Positions 8,932-17,315 of a stretch of 64,000 bases of DNA are shown here, piece after piece. The position numbers and the translations under genes were made by a program. The stretch is from Blastochloris sulfoviridis (GTDB taxonomy: Bacteria > Pseudomonadota > Alphaproteobacteria > Rhizobiales > Xanthobacteraceae): positions 124,001-188,000 of the forward strand of contig NZ_VWPL01000003.1 in assembly GCF_008630065.1 (NCBI RefSeq), written 5' to 3'. The notes beneath the pieces were generated by a model that was given only the letters and a program-made list of their open reading frames with translations, searched no databases and was not told where the DNA came from. Within the stretch, counting starts at the first letter, position 1, and each line of letters opens with the position of its first letter.

Positions 8932-9170
8932 GGCTCCCCCTTTTCTGGACCTGATGGCCACCCCGGCGGCTGACGGATGGTCGCTTCGATGGCACGCTTG
9001 CGGCGGCTTGTCCAATGGTCGCCGGCGGCGGGTCGACCCTCCTGGCGGCAGAGTGCGATCGTCTCAATTCGCACGCGGCGGCATCTTGCCGTTGCATAGA
9101 GGATTCGGACAATCTTATGGAGATATGCCGCGGCAGTCGGCAGGCCATCACGGGTTGGGCAGAGGCCGGA

Positions 9171-10238
9171 ATGGAATCGATCTACTACGTCATGTGCTGG
9201 GCCTGCCACCGCAAGTGCCGGCACTGCTACGAGGAGCGCTTCCGCCCCTATGTGAGGGGCGAGCTCGACGCAGTGGTGGCCGAGGCGAAGCGGAACGTCC
9301 CGCGCATCCTGGCGAACTTCCCGGCCGACATGACCTATCTCGACCGCGACGCCACCGAGCCCGACGCCGCGCCGGTGCGGCGCGGCGGGCGAATCGTCCT
9401 GTCGGGCGGCGAGAGCCTGCTCGATCCGGTGCGCACCGAGGTCACCTATCCGGTCATCGACGCGCTGAACGCGAAATATCGCGGCCAGGGCGTGCGCATC
9501 GTCGTGCAGACCACCGGCGACCTCCTCACCCGGCCGATCGTCGAGGATCTGCTGGCGCGCGGCGTCTACATGATCTCGGTCGCCTCCACCGACCGCTTCC
9601 ACGTCGGCATCGACACGCCCGAGCGGCAGGCGGCCTTCATCGCCGAGCTGTCGGCGCTGTTCGACGCCTGCGGGCTGAAGCCCTCCGAGCTGTCCTCCGG
9701 CGTCGGCCGCAAATGGCACGAAGAGACCGGCCCGCTCTACAGCTTCTTCGGCGCGTCCGAGGGCAGTTGGATCGGCAAGATCTGGCCGCGCGGCCGCGGC
9801 TGGCGCAACGACCTGTCCACCGCGACGCTGGCCGACAATTTCTGCGCCCGCTGGTCGGGCGGCACGGGCTTTCTCGACCACCACGTCAACGGATCGGAAG
9901 TCTCGGTCGAGCCGGACGGCGCGGTCTATCCCTGCTGCATCAAGACCGCACTGCCGATCGGCAGCCTTCTTGAGGACAATCTGATCGACATTCTCGACAG
10001 CCTGGCCGGCGAACCGGCCTTCCAGGCCATCAATGAAGGCCGGCCGGAACGCATGGGGCTCAGCCATGGCTGGTCGGAAGCGACCTTCGTCGCGCGCTCG
10101 CGGACGCTGACGCCCGCCGGCCGACCGTATGAAAATCTCTGCATCGGCTGCGACGCCTTCCACCGCGAGGTGCTGGCGCCGGTAATCGAGGCGGCACGCC
10201 AGCGCCGCCGTGCCCGCCCGCTCGTCCCGGCCGCGTGA
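9171..10238 (+). CDS. Radical SAM protein with SPASM-like C-terminus
   Basis: The 355-aa product has the radical SAM cluster motif CX3CX2C (Cys12, Cys16, Cys19 in CWACHRKCRHC). A C-terminal cysteine-rich part (GAVYPCCIK, then CIGCDAF) resembles the auxiliary-cluster region of SPASM proteins. Such proteins modify peptides or act in cofactor synthesis; the substrate here is unknown and no precursor peptide gene is seen next to it. It does not look like HydE or HydG. The start is inferred from the motif position; an ATG at 9117 is a possible earlier start. It is cotranscribed, or nearly so, with the downstream ABC importer (60-bp gap). Confidence 0.85.
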   Translation: MESIYYVMCWACHRKCRHCYEERFRPYVRGELDAVVAEAKRNVPRILANFPADMTYLDRDATEPDAAPVRRGGRIVLSGGESLLDPVRTEVTYPVIDALNAKYRGQGVRIVVQTTGDLLTRPIVEDLLARGVYMISVASTDRFHVGIDTPERQAAFIAELSALFDACGLKPSELSSGVGRKWHEETGPLYSFFGASEGSWIGKIWPRGRGWRNDLSTATLADNFCARWSGGTGFLDHHVNGSEVSVEPDGAVYPCCIKTALPIGSLLEDNLIDILDSLAGEPAFQAINEGRPERMGLSHGWSEATFVARSRTLTPAGRPYENLCIGCDAFHREVLAPVIEAARQRRRARPLVPAA

Positions 10239-10298
10239 GTGATACGGTTCTCCTGCCTGACCAGCCGGAAGCCGCAAGAGTTCGACAGGAGACCCGAC

Positions 10299-11507
10299 AT
10301 GGACCGCCGCTCGTTCGTTGCCGGCCTCGCCGCCGCAACTCTTGTGCCGCGCGCCGCCGCAAGCAGCGAGACGCGGCCCTGGGAGGACATCCTCGCCGCC
10401 GCCCGCGGCCAGACCGTCTATTGGAACGCCTGGGCCGGCGACGAGCGCACCAACGCCTTCATCGCCTGGACCGGCGAGGAGATGCGCCGCCGCTTTGGCG
10501 TGGCGGTGGTCCATGTCCGTCTGCGCGACACCGCCGAGGCCGTCGCCCGCGTGGTGGCCGAGAAACAGGCCGGGCGCGGCTCCGGCGGCTCGGTCGACCT
10601 GATCTGGATCAACGGGCCGAATTTCCTGGCGATGAAGACGCAGGGGCTGCTCTTCGGACCATTTGCTGAGACGCTGCCCAACTGGCACTTCGTCGACACC
10701 ACCCGGAAACGCTCCAACGTGATCGACTTCACCGTGCCGGTGGAGGGCTTTGCGGCCCCCTGGCGCATGGCGCAGGTGGTCTATGTCTATGATTCCGCCC
10801 GCCTCGCTGCCGCCGACCTGCCGCGCTCGATCCCGGCTCTGCTGGCCTGGGCGCAACGCCACCCCGGCCGGCTGACCCACCCGACGGTGCGAAATTTTCT
10901 CGGCGCCACCTTCCTCAAGCAGGCGCTGGCCGAGCTTGCGCCCGATCCGGCCGCTCTCCAGCGCCCGGCTGACGATGCGGCGTTCGAGGCGGCCACCGCG
11001 CCGCTGTGGGTCTGGTACGACGCGCTGCGGCCGAACCTGTGGCGGCAGGGCCGCGAATTCCCGGAGACCGGACCGGCGCAGCGCCAGCTGCTCGACGACG
11101 GCGAGATCGACATCGCCATCTCGTTCAACCCCGCCGAGGCTGCGGTATCGATCGCCAACCGGCTCCTGCCGCCGACGGCGCGGGTGTTCGTGCTGGCGCG
11201 CGGCACCATCGGCAATACCAGCTTTGTCGCCATTCCGTTCAATGCCGCGGGCAAGGAGGGGGCGATGGCGGTCGCCGATTTCCTGCTGGAGCCGGCAACC
11301 CAGGCCTATGCCCAGGATCCGCGCCACATGGGCAATTTCACCGTGCTCGACCTGGGCAGGCTCGACGCCGCCGACCGCCAGCGCTTCCTCGACCTGCGGT
11401 CGGACCCCGCTCTGCCCACCAATGAGGAATTGGGCGTGCCGCTGCCCGAGCCGCATCCCTCCTGGATGACGCGGCTGGTCGCGGCCTGGGAAGCGCGCAC
11501 ACATTGA
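10299..11507 (+). CDS. ynjB: ABC importer substrate-binding protein, YnjB-like, Tat-exported
   Basis: The 402-aa product begins MDRRSFVAGLAAATL, a twin-arginine signal likely cut after an Ala-Ala-Ala stretch near residue 21. The rest fits a type-II periplasmic binding fold of the YnjB type. It is followed within 10 bp by a fused permease and then an ATPase, the order of E. coli ynjBCD. The substrate of YnjBCD is not firmly known. The AGGAGA Shine-Dalgarno at the ATG decides the start. Confidence 0.8.
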   Translation: MDRRSFVAGLAAATLVPRAAASSETRPWEDILAAARGQTVYWNAWAGDERTNAFIAWTGEEMRRRFGVAVVHVRLRDTAEAVARVVAEKQAGRGSGGSVDLIWINGPNFLAMKTQGLLFGPFAETLPNWHFVDTTRKRSNVIDFTVPVEGFAAPWRMAQVVYVYDSARLAAADLPRSIPALLAWAQRHPGRLTHPTVRNFLGATFLKQALAELAPDPAALQRPADDAAFEAATAPLWVWYDALRPNLWRQGREFPETGPAQRQLLDDGEIDIAISFNPAEAAVSIANRLLPPTARVFVLARGTIGNTSFVAIPFNAAGKEGAMAVADFLLEPATQAYAQDPRHMGNFTVLDLGRLDAADRQRFLDLRSDPALPTNEELGVPLPEPHPSWMTRLVAAWEARTH

Positions 11508-11514
11508 TGAGACC

Positions 11515-13188
11515 ATGCTGAGGGCCGCCCCGCCTCTGACGCTGGCGCTGTTCCTGCTGCCGATCGCCGCGGGCCTCGCCGGCACCGCTTTGCCGGCCTT
11601 CGGCTATCTGCCGGCGCTGGGCCACACCGAGGTCTCGCTCGGCGCCTGGCGGGAGCTGATGGCGACGCCGGGCCTCGCCGACACGCTGGCGCTGACGCTG
11701 CGCGTCGGCCTGCTGGCCACCGCCCTGTCGGTGGTGCTGGCGATCGGCTTCTGTGCCCTGGCGCACGAGCGGCCGTGGCTGCGCCGCTGCGAGAACGCGC
11801 TGGCGCCGCTCCTGGCGACGCCGCATGCCGCGCTCGCCATCGGCTTCGCCTTCCTCATCCTGCCGTCGGGCTGGCTCGCCCGGCTCGTGTCGCCGGACCT
11901 GACCGGCTGGCACACGCCGCCGCAGATCGTCACGGTGCGCGATCCGCAAGGCCTGTCCCTTGCCGGCGGCCTCGTGCTCAAGGAGACGCCCTATCTGGTG
12001 CTGATGATCCTCGCCGCCAGCGTGCAGATGCGGGTGCGCGATCTTGTCGCCTCCGCCCGTGCCTTGGGCTACGGCCCGGCGGCGGCGTGGCTGTTTGCGG
12101 TGCTGCCGCGCCTCTATGCGCAGATCCGCCTGCCGGTCTATGCCGTGCTCGCCTTTTCGCTGTCGGCGGTCGATGTCGCGCTGATCCTGGCGCCGGGCAC
12201 ACCGCCGCCGCTGGCGGTGCTGGCGATGCGATGGTTTGCCGACTATGATCTGGCGCTCTACCCGCGTGCCGCTGCAGCCGCGCTGCTGCAGCTTGCCTTG
12301 GTGGCCGGCGCCATCGTTGCGTGGCGGCTGGGCGAGATTCTGACTGCCCGGCTGGGCCGCGCGATCATCCTGCGCGGCTGGCGCGCCCCGGCGGCCGAGC
12401 CGGTGGCCGCCGCCGCCGCACTTGGGGCGGTCGGGACGGGCGTTGCGGCGTTTGCGGCGATCGCCGGCATGGCGCTGTGGTCGGTGGCGGCCGGCTGGCG
12501 GTTTCCTGCCGCCCTGCCAGAGGCCCTGACCCTCGACGTGTGGACGCGCCACCTTCCCGAGGTCGGCCGGCCGCTCGAGATGACGCTCGCCGCCGGCGCG
12601 GCGGCGACCGTCATCGCGCTCGTACTGGCACTCGCCTGCCTGGAGAACGAGCAGCGCGCGGCGCTGCGGCCGGGAACGGGCACGCTGTGGCTGCTCTATC
12701 TGCCGCTGCTGGTGCCGCAGATCGCCTTCCTGTTCGGCGTCCAGGTCGCGCTGGTGCAGGCCGGGCTCGACGGCACGCTGGCCGCGGTGATCTGGGCGCA
12801 CCTGCTGTTCGTGCTGCCCTATGTGTTCCTGTCGCTGGCCGATCCCTTCCGCGCGCTCGATCCGCGCTTCGCCCGTTCCGCTGCAGCGCTCGGCGCCGGA
12901 CGCGCGCGCATCTTCGTGCGGATCAAGCTGCCGATGCTGGCCAAGCCGATCCTGGTTGCGGCGGCGATCGGCTTCGCGGTCAGCGTCGGCCAGTACCTGC
13001 CGACGCTGTTCGCCGGCGCCGGCCGGGTGGCGACGCTGACCACCGAGGCGGTGACGCTGGCAACCGGCGCCGACCGGCGGATCCTCGGCGTTTATGCCGT
13101 GCTGCAGGCGGCGCTGCCGGCGCTGGTCTATGGCCTGGCGCTCGGCCTGCCGCGCCTGATGTTCCGCAACCGGCGGGGGCTGGCGTGA
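11515..13188 (+). CDS. ynjC: ABC importer permease, two fused transmembrane domains, YnjC-like
   Basis: The 557-aa inner-membrane protein contains two tandem binding-protein-dependent permease domains, each with about six segments and an EAA-type loop (ALGYGPAAAW near 185; ALGAGRARIFVRIKLP in the second half). One chain therefore replaces a permease dimer, as in E. coli YnjC. It starts 8 bp after the binding protein, and its TGA overlaps the GTG of the ATPase gene. Confidence 0.82.
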   Translation: MLRAAPPLTLALFLLPIAAGLAGTALPAFGYLPALGHTEVSLGAWRELMATPGLADTLALTLRVGLLATALSVVLAIGFCALAHERPWLRRCENALAPLLATPHAALAIGFAFLILPSGWLARLVSPDLTGWHTPPQIVTVRDPQGLSLAGGLVLKETPYLVLMILAASVQMRVRDLVASARALGYGPAAAWLFAVLPRLYAQIRLPVYAVLAFSLSAVDVALILAPGTPPPLAVLAMRWFADYDLALYPRAAAAALLQLALVAGAIVAWRLGEILTARLGRAIILRGWRAPAAEPVAAAAALGAVGTGVAAFAAIAGMALWSVAAGWRFPAALPEALTLDVWTRHLPEVGRPLEMTLAAGAAATVIALVLALACLENEQRAALRPGTGTLWLLYLPLLVPQIAFLFGVQVALVQAGLDGTLAAVIWAHLLFVLPYVFLSLADPFRALDPRFARSAAALGAGRARIFVRIKLPMLAKPILVAAAIGFAVSVGQYLPTLFAGAGRVATLTTEAVTLATGADRRILGVYAVLQAALPALVYGLALGLPRLMFRNRRGLA

Positions 13189-13823
13189 GAGGACTCGTGC
13201 TCGCCGGTGTCGAGATCGCGCTTGATGGGCGGGAACTGGTCCCGCGCTTCGATCTGGCGGTCGCCCCCGGCGAGGTCGTCACGGTGATGGGGCCGTCCGG
13301 GTCCGGCAAATCGACGCTCCTGGCCTTCATCGGCGGCTTCATTGATCCCGTCTTTCGCGTGTCGGGACGGGTGCTGATCGACGGCGCCGACGTCACCCGC
13401 CGCCCGCCCGAGGCGCGGCGCGCCGGCATCCTGTTCCAGGACGACCTGCTGTTTCCGCACCTGTCGGTGGGGCAGAACCTCGCCTTCGGCCTCGTCACGA
13501 GCGTGCGCGGGCGCGCCGCGCGGCGGGGCGCGATCGATGCGGCGCTGGCGCAGGCGGATCTCGCGGGCTTCTTCGACCGCGACCCGGCGACGCTGTCCGG
13601 CGGCCAGCGCGCGCGGGTTGCGCTGCTGCGCACGTTGCTCGCCGAGCCGCGAACGCTGCTGCTGGATGAGCCGTTCAACCGGCTCGACAGCCATCTGCGC
13701 GACGACATCCGCCGCTTCGTGTTCGGCCACGCCCGCGAGCGCAACCTGCCGACGCTGCTGGTGACCCACGATGCCGACGACGCCAGGGCGGCCGGCGGCC
13801 GCATTGTCCGGCTTGGGGCTTGA
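13185..13823 (+). CDS. ynjD: ABC importer ATP-binding protein, YnjD-like
   Basis: The 212-aa ATPase has Walker A GPSGSGKST, a Q-loop (LFQDDLLFPHLSV), the signature LSGGQRARVALLR, Walker B LLLDEPF and the switch His in THDADD. The GTG start at 13185 overlaps the permease stop as GTGA, which implies translational coupling. It powers the import system of the two preceding genes. Confidence 0.85.
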   Translation: MRGLVLAGVEIALDGRELVPRFDLAVAPGEVVTVMGPSGSGKSTLLAFIGGFIDPVFRVSGRVLIDGADVTRRPPEARRAGILFQDDLLFPHLSVGQNLAFGLVTSVRGRAARRGAIDAALAQADLAGFFDRDPATLSGGQRARVALLRTLLAEPRTLLLDEPFNRLDSHLRDDIRRFVFGHARERNLPTLLVTHDADDARAAGGRIVRLGA

Positions 13824-13921
13824 GACGGTTTCCGGCCCTCGACTGTGGGTGCAGCGCGGGATGATTGGCGCGCCTCGGGCGATCACGGTAAGAAGTGATT
13901 CACCAATTCGACAGGGCATTC

Positions 13922-15061
13922 ATGCGCACCGGCATCGCGCTTTCCGCGACGGCTCACCTGATTCTCGTGACCCTGACCGTGGTCCTCGCCGGGCCGGCGC
14001 CGTTCAATGTCGAGCCGGCCGAGGGAATCCTGGTCGACCTCGTGACGCCCGAGGAGGCGCAGGAGCAGCCGCCCGAGGAGACGGCGAAGGTCGACGAGCC
14101 GGAGAAGCCGCAGCTTCCCGAGATCGAGAAGACCAAGGAAGAGTTCGCCAAGGACGAGATGAAGAAGGAAGAAAAGGCGAAGGAAGAGAAGGCCAAGGAA
14201 GAGAAAATCCTGCCGGCGGCACAGGACCTGCTGCAGGATTTGCGGAAGGAGGCCCGGGCGGAGACGCCGAAGGAGGCTCCCAAGGAGGCGGCCAAGGAAG
14301 CCGCCAAGGAAACCGCGCAGGAGCCCTCCAAGGAGCCGGCCAGGGAAGCCTCCAAGGAACCCGAAAGGCAGCCCGAAAAGCAGCCCGAGCAGGCGCCCGC
14401 CAGGGACGCCGCCAAGGAGCCGGGCCAGGAAGCGTCCAACGAGGCATCAAAGGAGCCGGCGAAAGGGCCGCCTCCGCCTGCTGGACCGCCGCCACCATTG
14501 CCCCCGGTTCGGCCGCCGGAGCTTGCGCGCCCGGACAGCGCGCCGCCGGCGAGCCCGCCCGAGGCTGCGCCGCAGGACGCGCAGCCGGACGAGGCACCAC
14601 CCGCCGGGCCGGCTCTTGCCGGCATTCCCCTGCCGGCGATGGCGGAGGCGCCCACCGACAATGTCACGCCGCCGCTCGCCCCCGACCTGCTGATGGAGAT
14701 GGCGCGGCTCGGCAAGGCGAACGGGTTCGACGCCGTCGCCGAGGAGCAGGCGAAGCTCACGCCCGACGAGATCGCCGCCTTCAGGACGAGCGTGCAGAAA
14801 TGCTGGACGCGGCCGACCAATATTCCGGCCAATGCCAAGCTGCAGATGGTGATGCGCGTCTCCTTCAAGCCCGACGGCGCGCTGGCCGCCGATCCGATGC
14901 TGATCGCCGCCCCGGCCTCCAAGCTCGGCCCGGCCCTGGTGCGCGCCGCCCAGGCCGCCGTGAAGCGTTGCCAGCCCTATGCCGCGCTGCCGGCGGACAA
15001 GTACAAGGAATGGCGCGTGCTCGACCTGCGCTTCAGCCCGGCCGGCATCGTTGGAGGCTGA
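13922..15061 (+). CDS. TolA/TonB-like energy-transduction protein
   Basis: The 379-aa product has one N-terminal transmembrane segment (about 5-25) and a very charged periplasmic stalk of Lys-Glu-Ala-Pro repeats (about 50-180). A Pro-rich linker follows (to about 230), and then a globular C-terminal domain of about 100 residues with KCWTRP and a VSFKPDG strand, typical of TolA/TonB C-terminal domains. In family members this bridges inner and outer membranes. It stands alone, without tolQ, tolR, tolB, exbB or exbD. A GTG at 13895 is an alternative start. Confidence 0.78.
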   Translation: MRTGIALSATAHLILVTLTVVLAGPAPFNVEPAEGILVDLVTPEEAQEQPPEETAKVDEPEKPQLPEIEKTKEEFAKDEMKKEEKAKEEKAKEEKILPAAQDLLQDLRKEARAETPKEAPKEAAKEAAKETAQEPSKEPAREASKEPERQPEKQPEQAPARDAAKEPGQEASNEASKEPAKGPPPPAGPPPPLPPVRPPELARPDSAPPASPPEAAPQDAQPDEAPPAGPALAGIPLPAMAEAPTDNVTPPLAPDLLMEMARLGKANGFDAVAEEQAKLTPDEIAAFRTSVQKCWTRPTNIPANAKLQMVMRVSFKPDGALAADPMLIAAPASKLGPALVRAAQAAVKRCQPYAALPADKYKEWRVLDLRFSPAGIVGG

Positions 15062-15296
15062 TCGGCAGTGCTCCAGTCCCACACAACAGAATCCTGGCAG
15101 GAAGAGCCAAGCCGCCGAAGCTCTGGCTGACATAGCTCAAGGACATCCCGTCGCCGAAGACTATAGTCGGCGCGTTCGCATCCAGGGTGGATGCTGCGGC
15201 GGCCGGCACCGGATGTCCGTATGTTTCCTGGGCCCACGGCGTGATTATCCGAAAACAGTGTGAGTTCGCGTCCGGAAGCGACCGCAAGAGGACTGC
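15062..15296. other. Intergenic region upstream of the hydrogenase operon
   Basis: This 235-bp gap must hold the hydrogenase operon promoter. I looked for an FNR-type TTGAT-N4-ATCAA box and for a sigma-54 -24/-12 pair and saw no convincing match to either. An AGAGGAC Shine-Dalgarno precedes the ATG at 15297. Confidence 0.5.
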
Positions 15297-17315
15297 ATGA
15301 CCGAGATCGTCTACGGCGTGTGGGACGGCATCATCTACGACAACCGCGCCGGCAGGTCTGCCGCCGACGATCGTCCGGTGCCCCCGACGCTTGCCAAACC
15401 TCCGACGCTTGCCAATTTCGAAAGCTTCGACAACGGCAACCGCATCCGCGCCTTCTTCGGCGACCGCGGCTTCTTCATCTTCGACGCCGGCGTCGGGCTG
15501 ATCGATGCGCTATGGCGCCAGATGGCGGAGGCCGCCGAGCAGAGTTGCGGCAAATGCACCCCGTGCCGGATGGGCACGGTGCTGGTGCGCGACGCGCTCG
15601 ACGCGCTGCGCCGCGGCAATGCGGCGAGGCTCGGCCTCGACGAGCTTGAGACGCTGGCCGAGCAGATGACCGCCACCTCGATGTGCGGCCTCGGCCAGAC
15701 CTGCGCCCGGCCGCTCTTGGCGGCGCTGCGCCATTTCCGCGACGTGGTGGAGGGCGAGCTGAAGCGCGGCCCGCGGCCGGAGCCGCACGGCCTCACCTAC
15801 ATGACCGCGCCGTGCATCGAGGCCTGCCCCTCGCGCATCAACGTGCCGCGCTACATCGACTTCATCCGCGACGGCAAGCCGGAGCATTCGCTCGGCGTCA
15901 TCTTGCAGAAATACCCGATGGCCGCGACCTGCGGCCGGGTGTGCGTGCGCTTTTGCGAAATGGCCTGCCGACGCAAGTTCGTCGACGAGGCGGTGGGCAT
16001 CAAGACGCTCAAGCGCTACGTCGCCGACCAGCAGAAGGGCGCCCACGCGCTGACCTTCGGCCGCGAGCTGATCGCCCATCCCCTGAGCCAGGACATGCGG
16101 GTGGCGGTGGTCGGTGCCGGCCCCGCGGGCCTGTCCTGCGCCTATCACCTGCTGCTGCACGGCTATCGCGTCGACATTCTGGAGGCGATGGGGGAAGCCG
16201 GCGGCATGGCGGCGATCGGCATTCCCTCCTACCGCCTGCCCAAGGACGTGCTGCGCTCGGAGACCGAGATCATCGCCGAGCTGGGCGGACGCTTCCTGTT
16301 CAACCACGCGCTCGGCCGCGACTTCTCGATCGACGATTTGTTCGCGCGCGGCTACCGCGCGGTGTTCCTGGCGCTGGGCTGCCAGCAGGGCAGCCGGCTC
16401 GGCGTCGCCGGCGAGGATCCGAGCCTCGCCGGCTACAAGCCCGGCATCGCCTTCCTGCTCGACGTCCACGACCATGTCGCCGGCACCCGCACCATCGAGC
16501 TTTCCGGCGACGTGGTGGTGGTGGGCGGCGGCAACGTGGCGATGGACTGCGCCCGCTCGGCCCTGCGCATGGGTGCCGACACCGTGCACGTCGTCTATCG
16601 CCGCACCCGCGAGGACATGCCCGCCGACGCCGACGAGGTGGCCGCCGCCGAAGCCGAGGGCATCATCTTCCACTATCTCGCCAATCCGGTGCGGATCGTC
16701 GCCGAGGGCGGGCGCATCACCGGCGTCGAGTTGATCGCGATGCGCCAGACGGCGCCCGACGGCCGCGGGCGCCGCAATGTCGAGGCCGCGCCCGGCACCG
16801 AGACGGTCCTGCCCTGCACGACCCTGATCGCCGCCATCGGCCAGCAGATCAACCGAGACGTGCTGAAACCCGAGGACGGCATCGCTCTCGACCGCTGGAA
16901 CTGCATCGCGGTCGATCCCGTCGATCTCGCCACCTCGCGCCCCGGCGTGTTCGCCGGCGGCGACTGCGCGTCGGGCCCCTCGACCCTGATCCACGCCATG
17001 GCCAATGGCCTCAAGGCCACCCGCAGCATCGATGACTGGATCCGGCTGGGCTATGTGCGCTTCCGGCCGCGCTCGCGCATGCGCGCCCTGCTCAACGACA
17101 ACCGGATGCTGGCCGACGACGCCGTCGAGGTGCCGGTCAAGCCGCAGTACCGCGTCCACCACCCCGAGCTCGACCCCAATGTGCGCACGCAGATGTTCGA
17201 GGAGGTGGAGCAGACCATCAGCGCCGAGGAGGCCTATCGCGAGGCCAAGCGCTGCATGCGCTGCTACCGCATCTATTCGGTGATCACCGAGCAGCCGATC
17301 CCCGAGGGAGCATGA
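15297..17315 (+). CDS. NuoF-C-terminal/GltD-type NAD(P)H flavoprotein, electron partner of [FeFe] hydrogenase
   Basis: The 672-aa protein fuses two parts. Residues about 60-155 match only the C-terminal 4Fe-4S domain of NuoF (SCGKCTPCRMG with Cys84, Cys87, Cys90, and Cys130). From about 165 on it follows glutamate synthase small subunit: a cysteine-rich two-cluster domain (Cys173, Cys177, Cys212, Cys216, Cys220, Cys224), then FAD (VVGAGPAG at 271) and nucleotide (VVVVGGGNVAMD) Rossmann domains. The VVYRRTREDMPA stretch is typical of NADPH-using GltD. The NADH/FMN domain of NuoF is absent. It overlaps hydA as ATGA, so it probably passes electrons between NAD(P)H and the hydrogenase. Confidence 0.88.
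   Translation: MTEIVYGVWDGIIYDNRAGRSAADDRPVPPTLAKPPTLANFESFDNGNRIRAFFGDRGFFIFDAGVGLIDALWRQMAEAAEQSCGKCTPCRMGTVLVRDALDALRRGNAARLGLDELETLAEQMTATSMCGLGQTCARPLLAALRHFRDVVEGELKRGPRPEPHGLTYMTAPCIEACPSRINVPRYIDFIRDGKPEHSLGVILQKYPMAATCGRVCVRFCEMACRRKFVDEAVGIKTLKRYVADQQKGAHALTFGRELIAHPLSQDMRVAVVGAGPAGLSCAYHLLLHGYRVDILEAMGEAGGMAAIGIPSYRLPKDVLRSETEIIAELGGRFLFNHALGRDFSIDDLFARGYRAVFLALGCQQGSRLGVAGEDPSLAGYKPGIAFLLDVHDHVAGTRTIELSGDVVVVGGGNVAMDCARSALRMGADTVHVVYRRTREDMPADADEVAAAEAEGIIFHYLANPVRIVAEGGRITGVELIAMRQTAPDGRGRRNVEAAPGTETVLPCTTLIAAIGQQINRDVLKPEDGIALDRWNCIAVDPVDLATSRPGVFAGGDCASGPSTLIHAMANGLKATRSIDDWIRLGYVRFRPRSRMRALLNDNRMLADDAVEVPVKPQYRVHHPELDPNVRTQMFEEVEQTISAEEAYREAKRCMRCYRIYSVITEQPIPEGA

Noticed and set aside
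9171-10238. Radical SAM protein as a hydrogenase maturase (HydE or HydG)
   Set aside because: Cys spacing is general radical SAM, but the SPASM-like C-terminus and lack of HydE/HydG features do not fit; it also lies 5 kb before the hydrogenase operon with an importer in between.
15062-15296. FNR box or sigma-54 promoter before the hydrogenase operon
   Set aside because: No sequence matched either consensus well enough to report.
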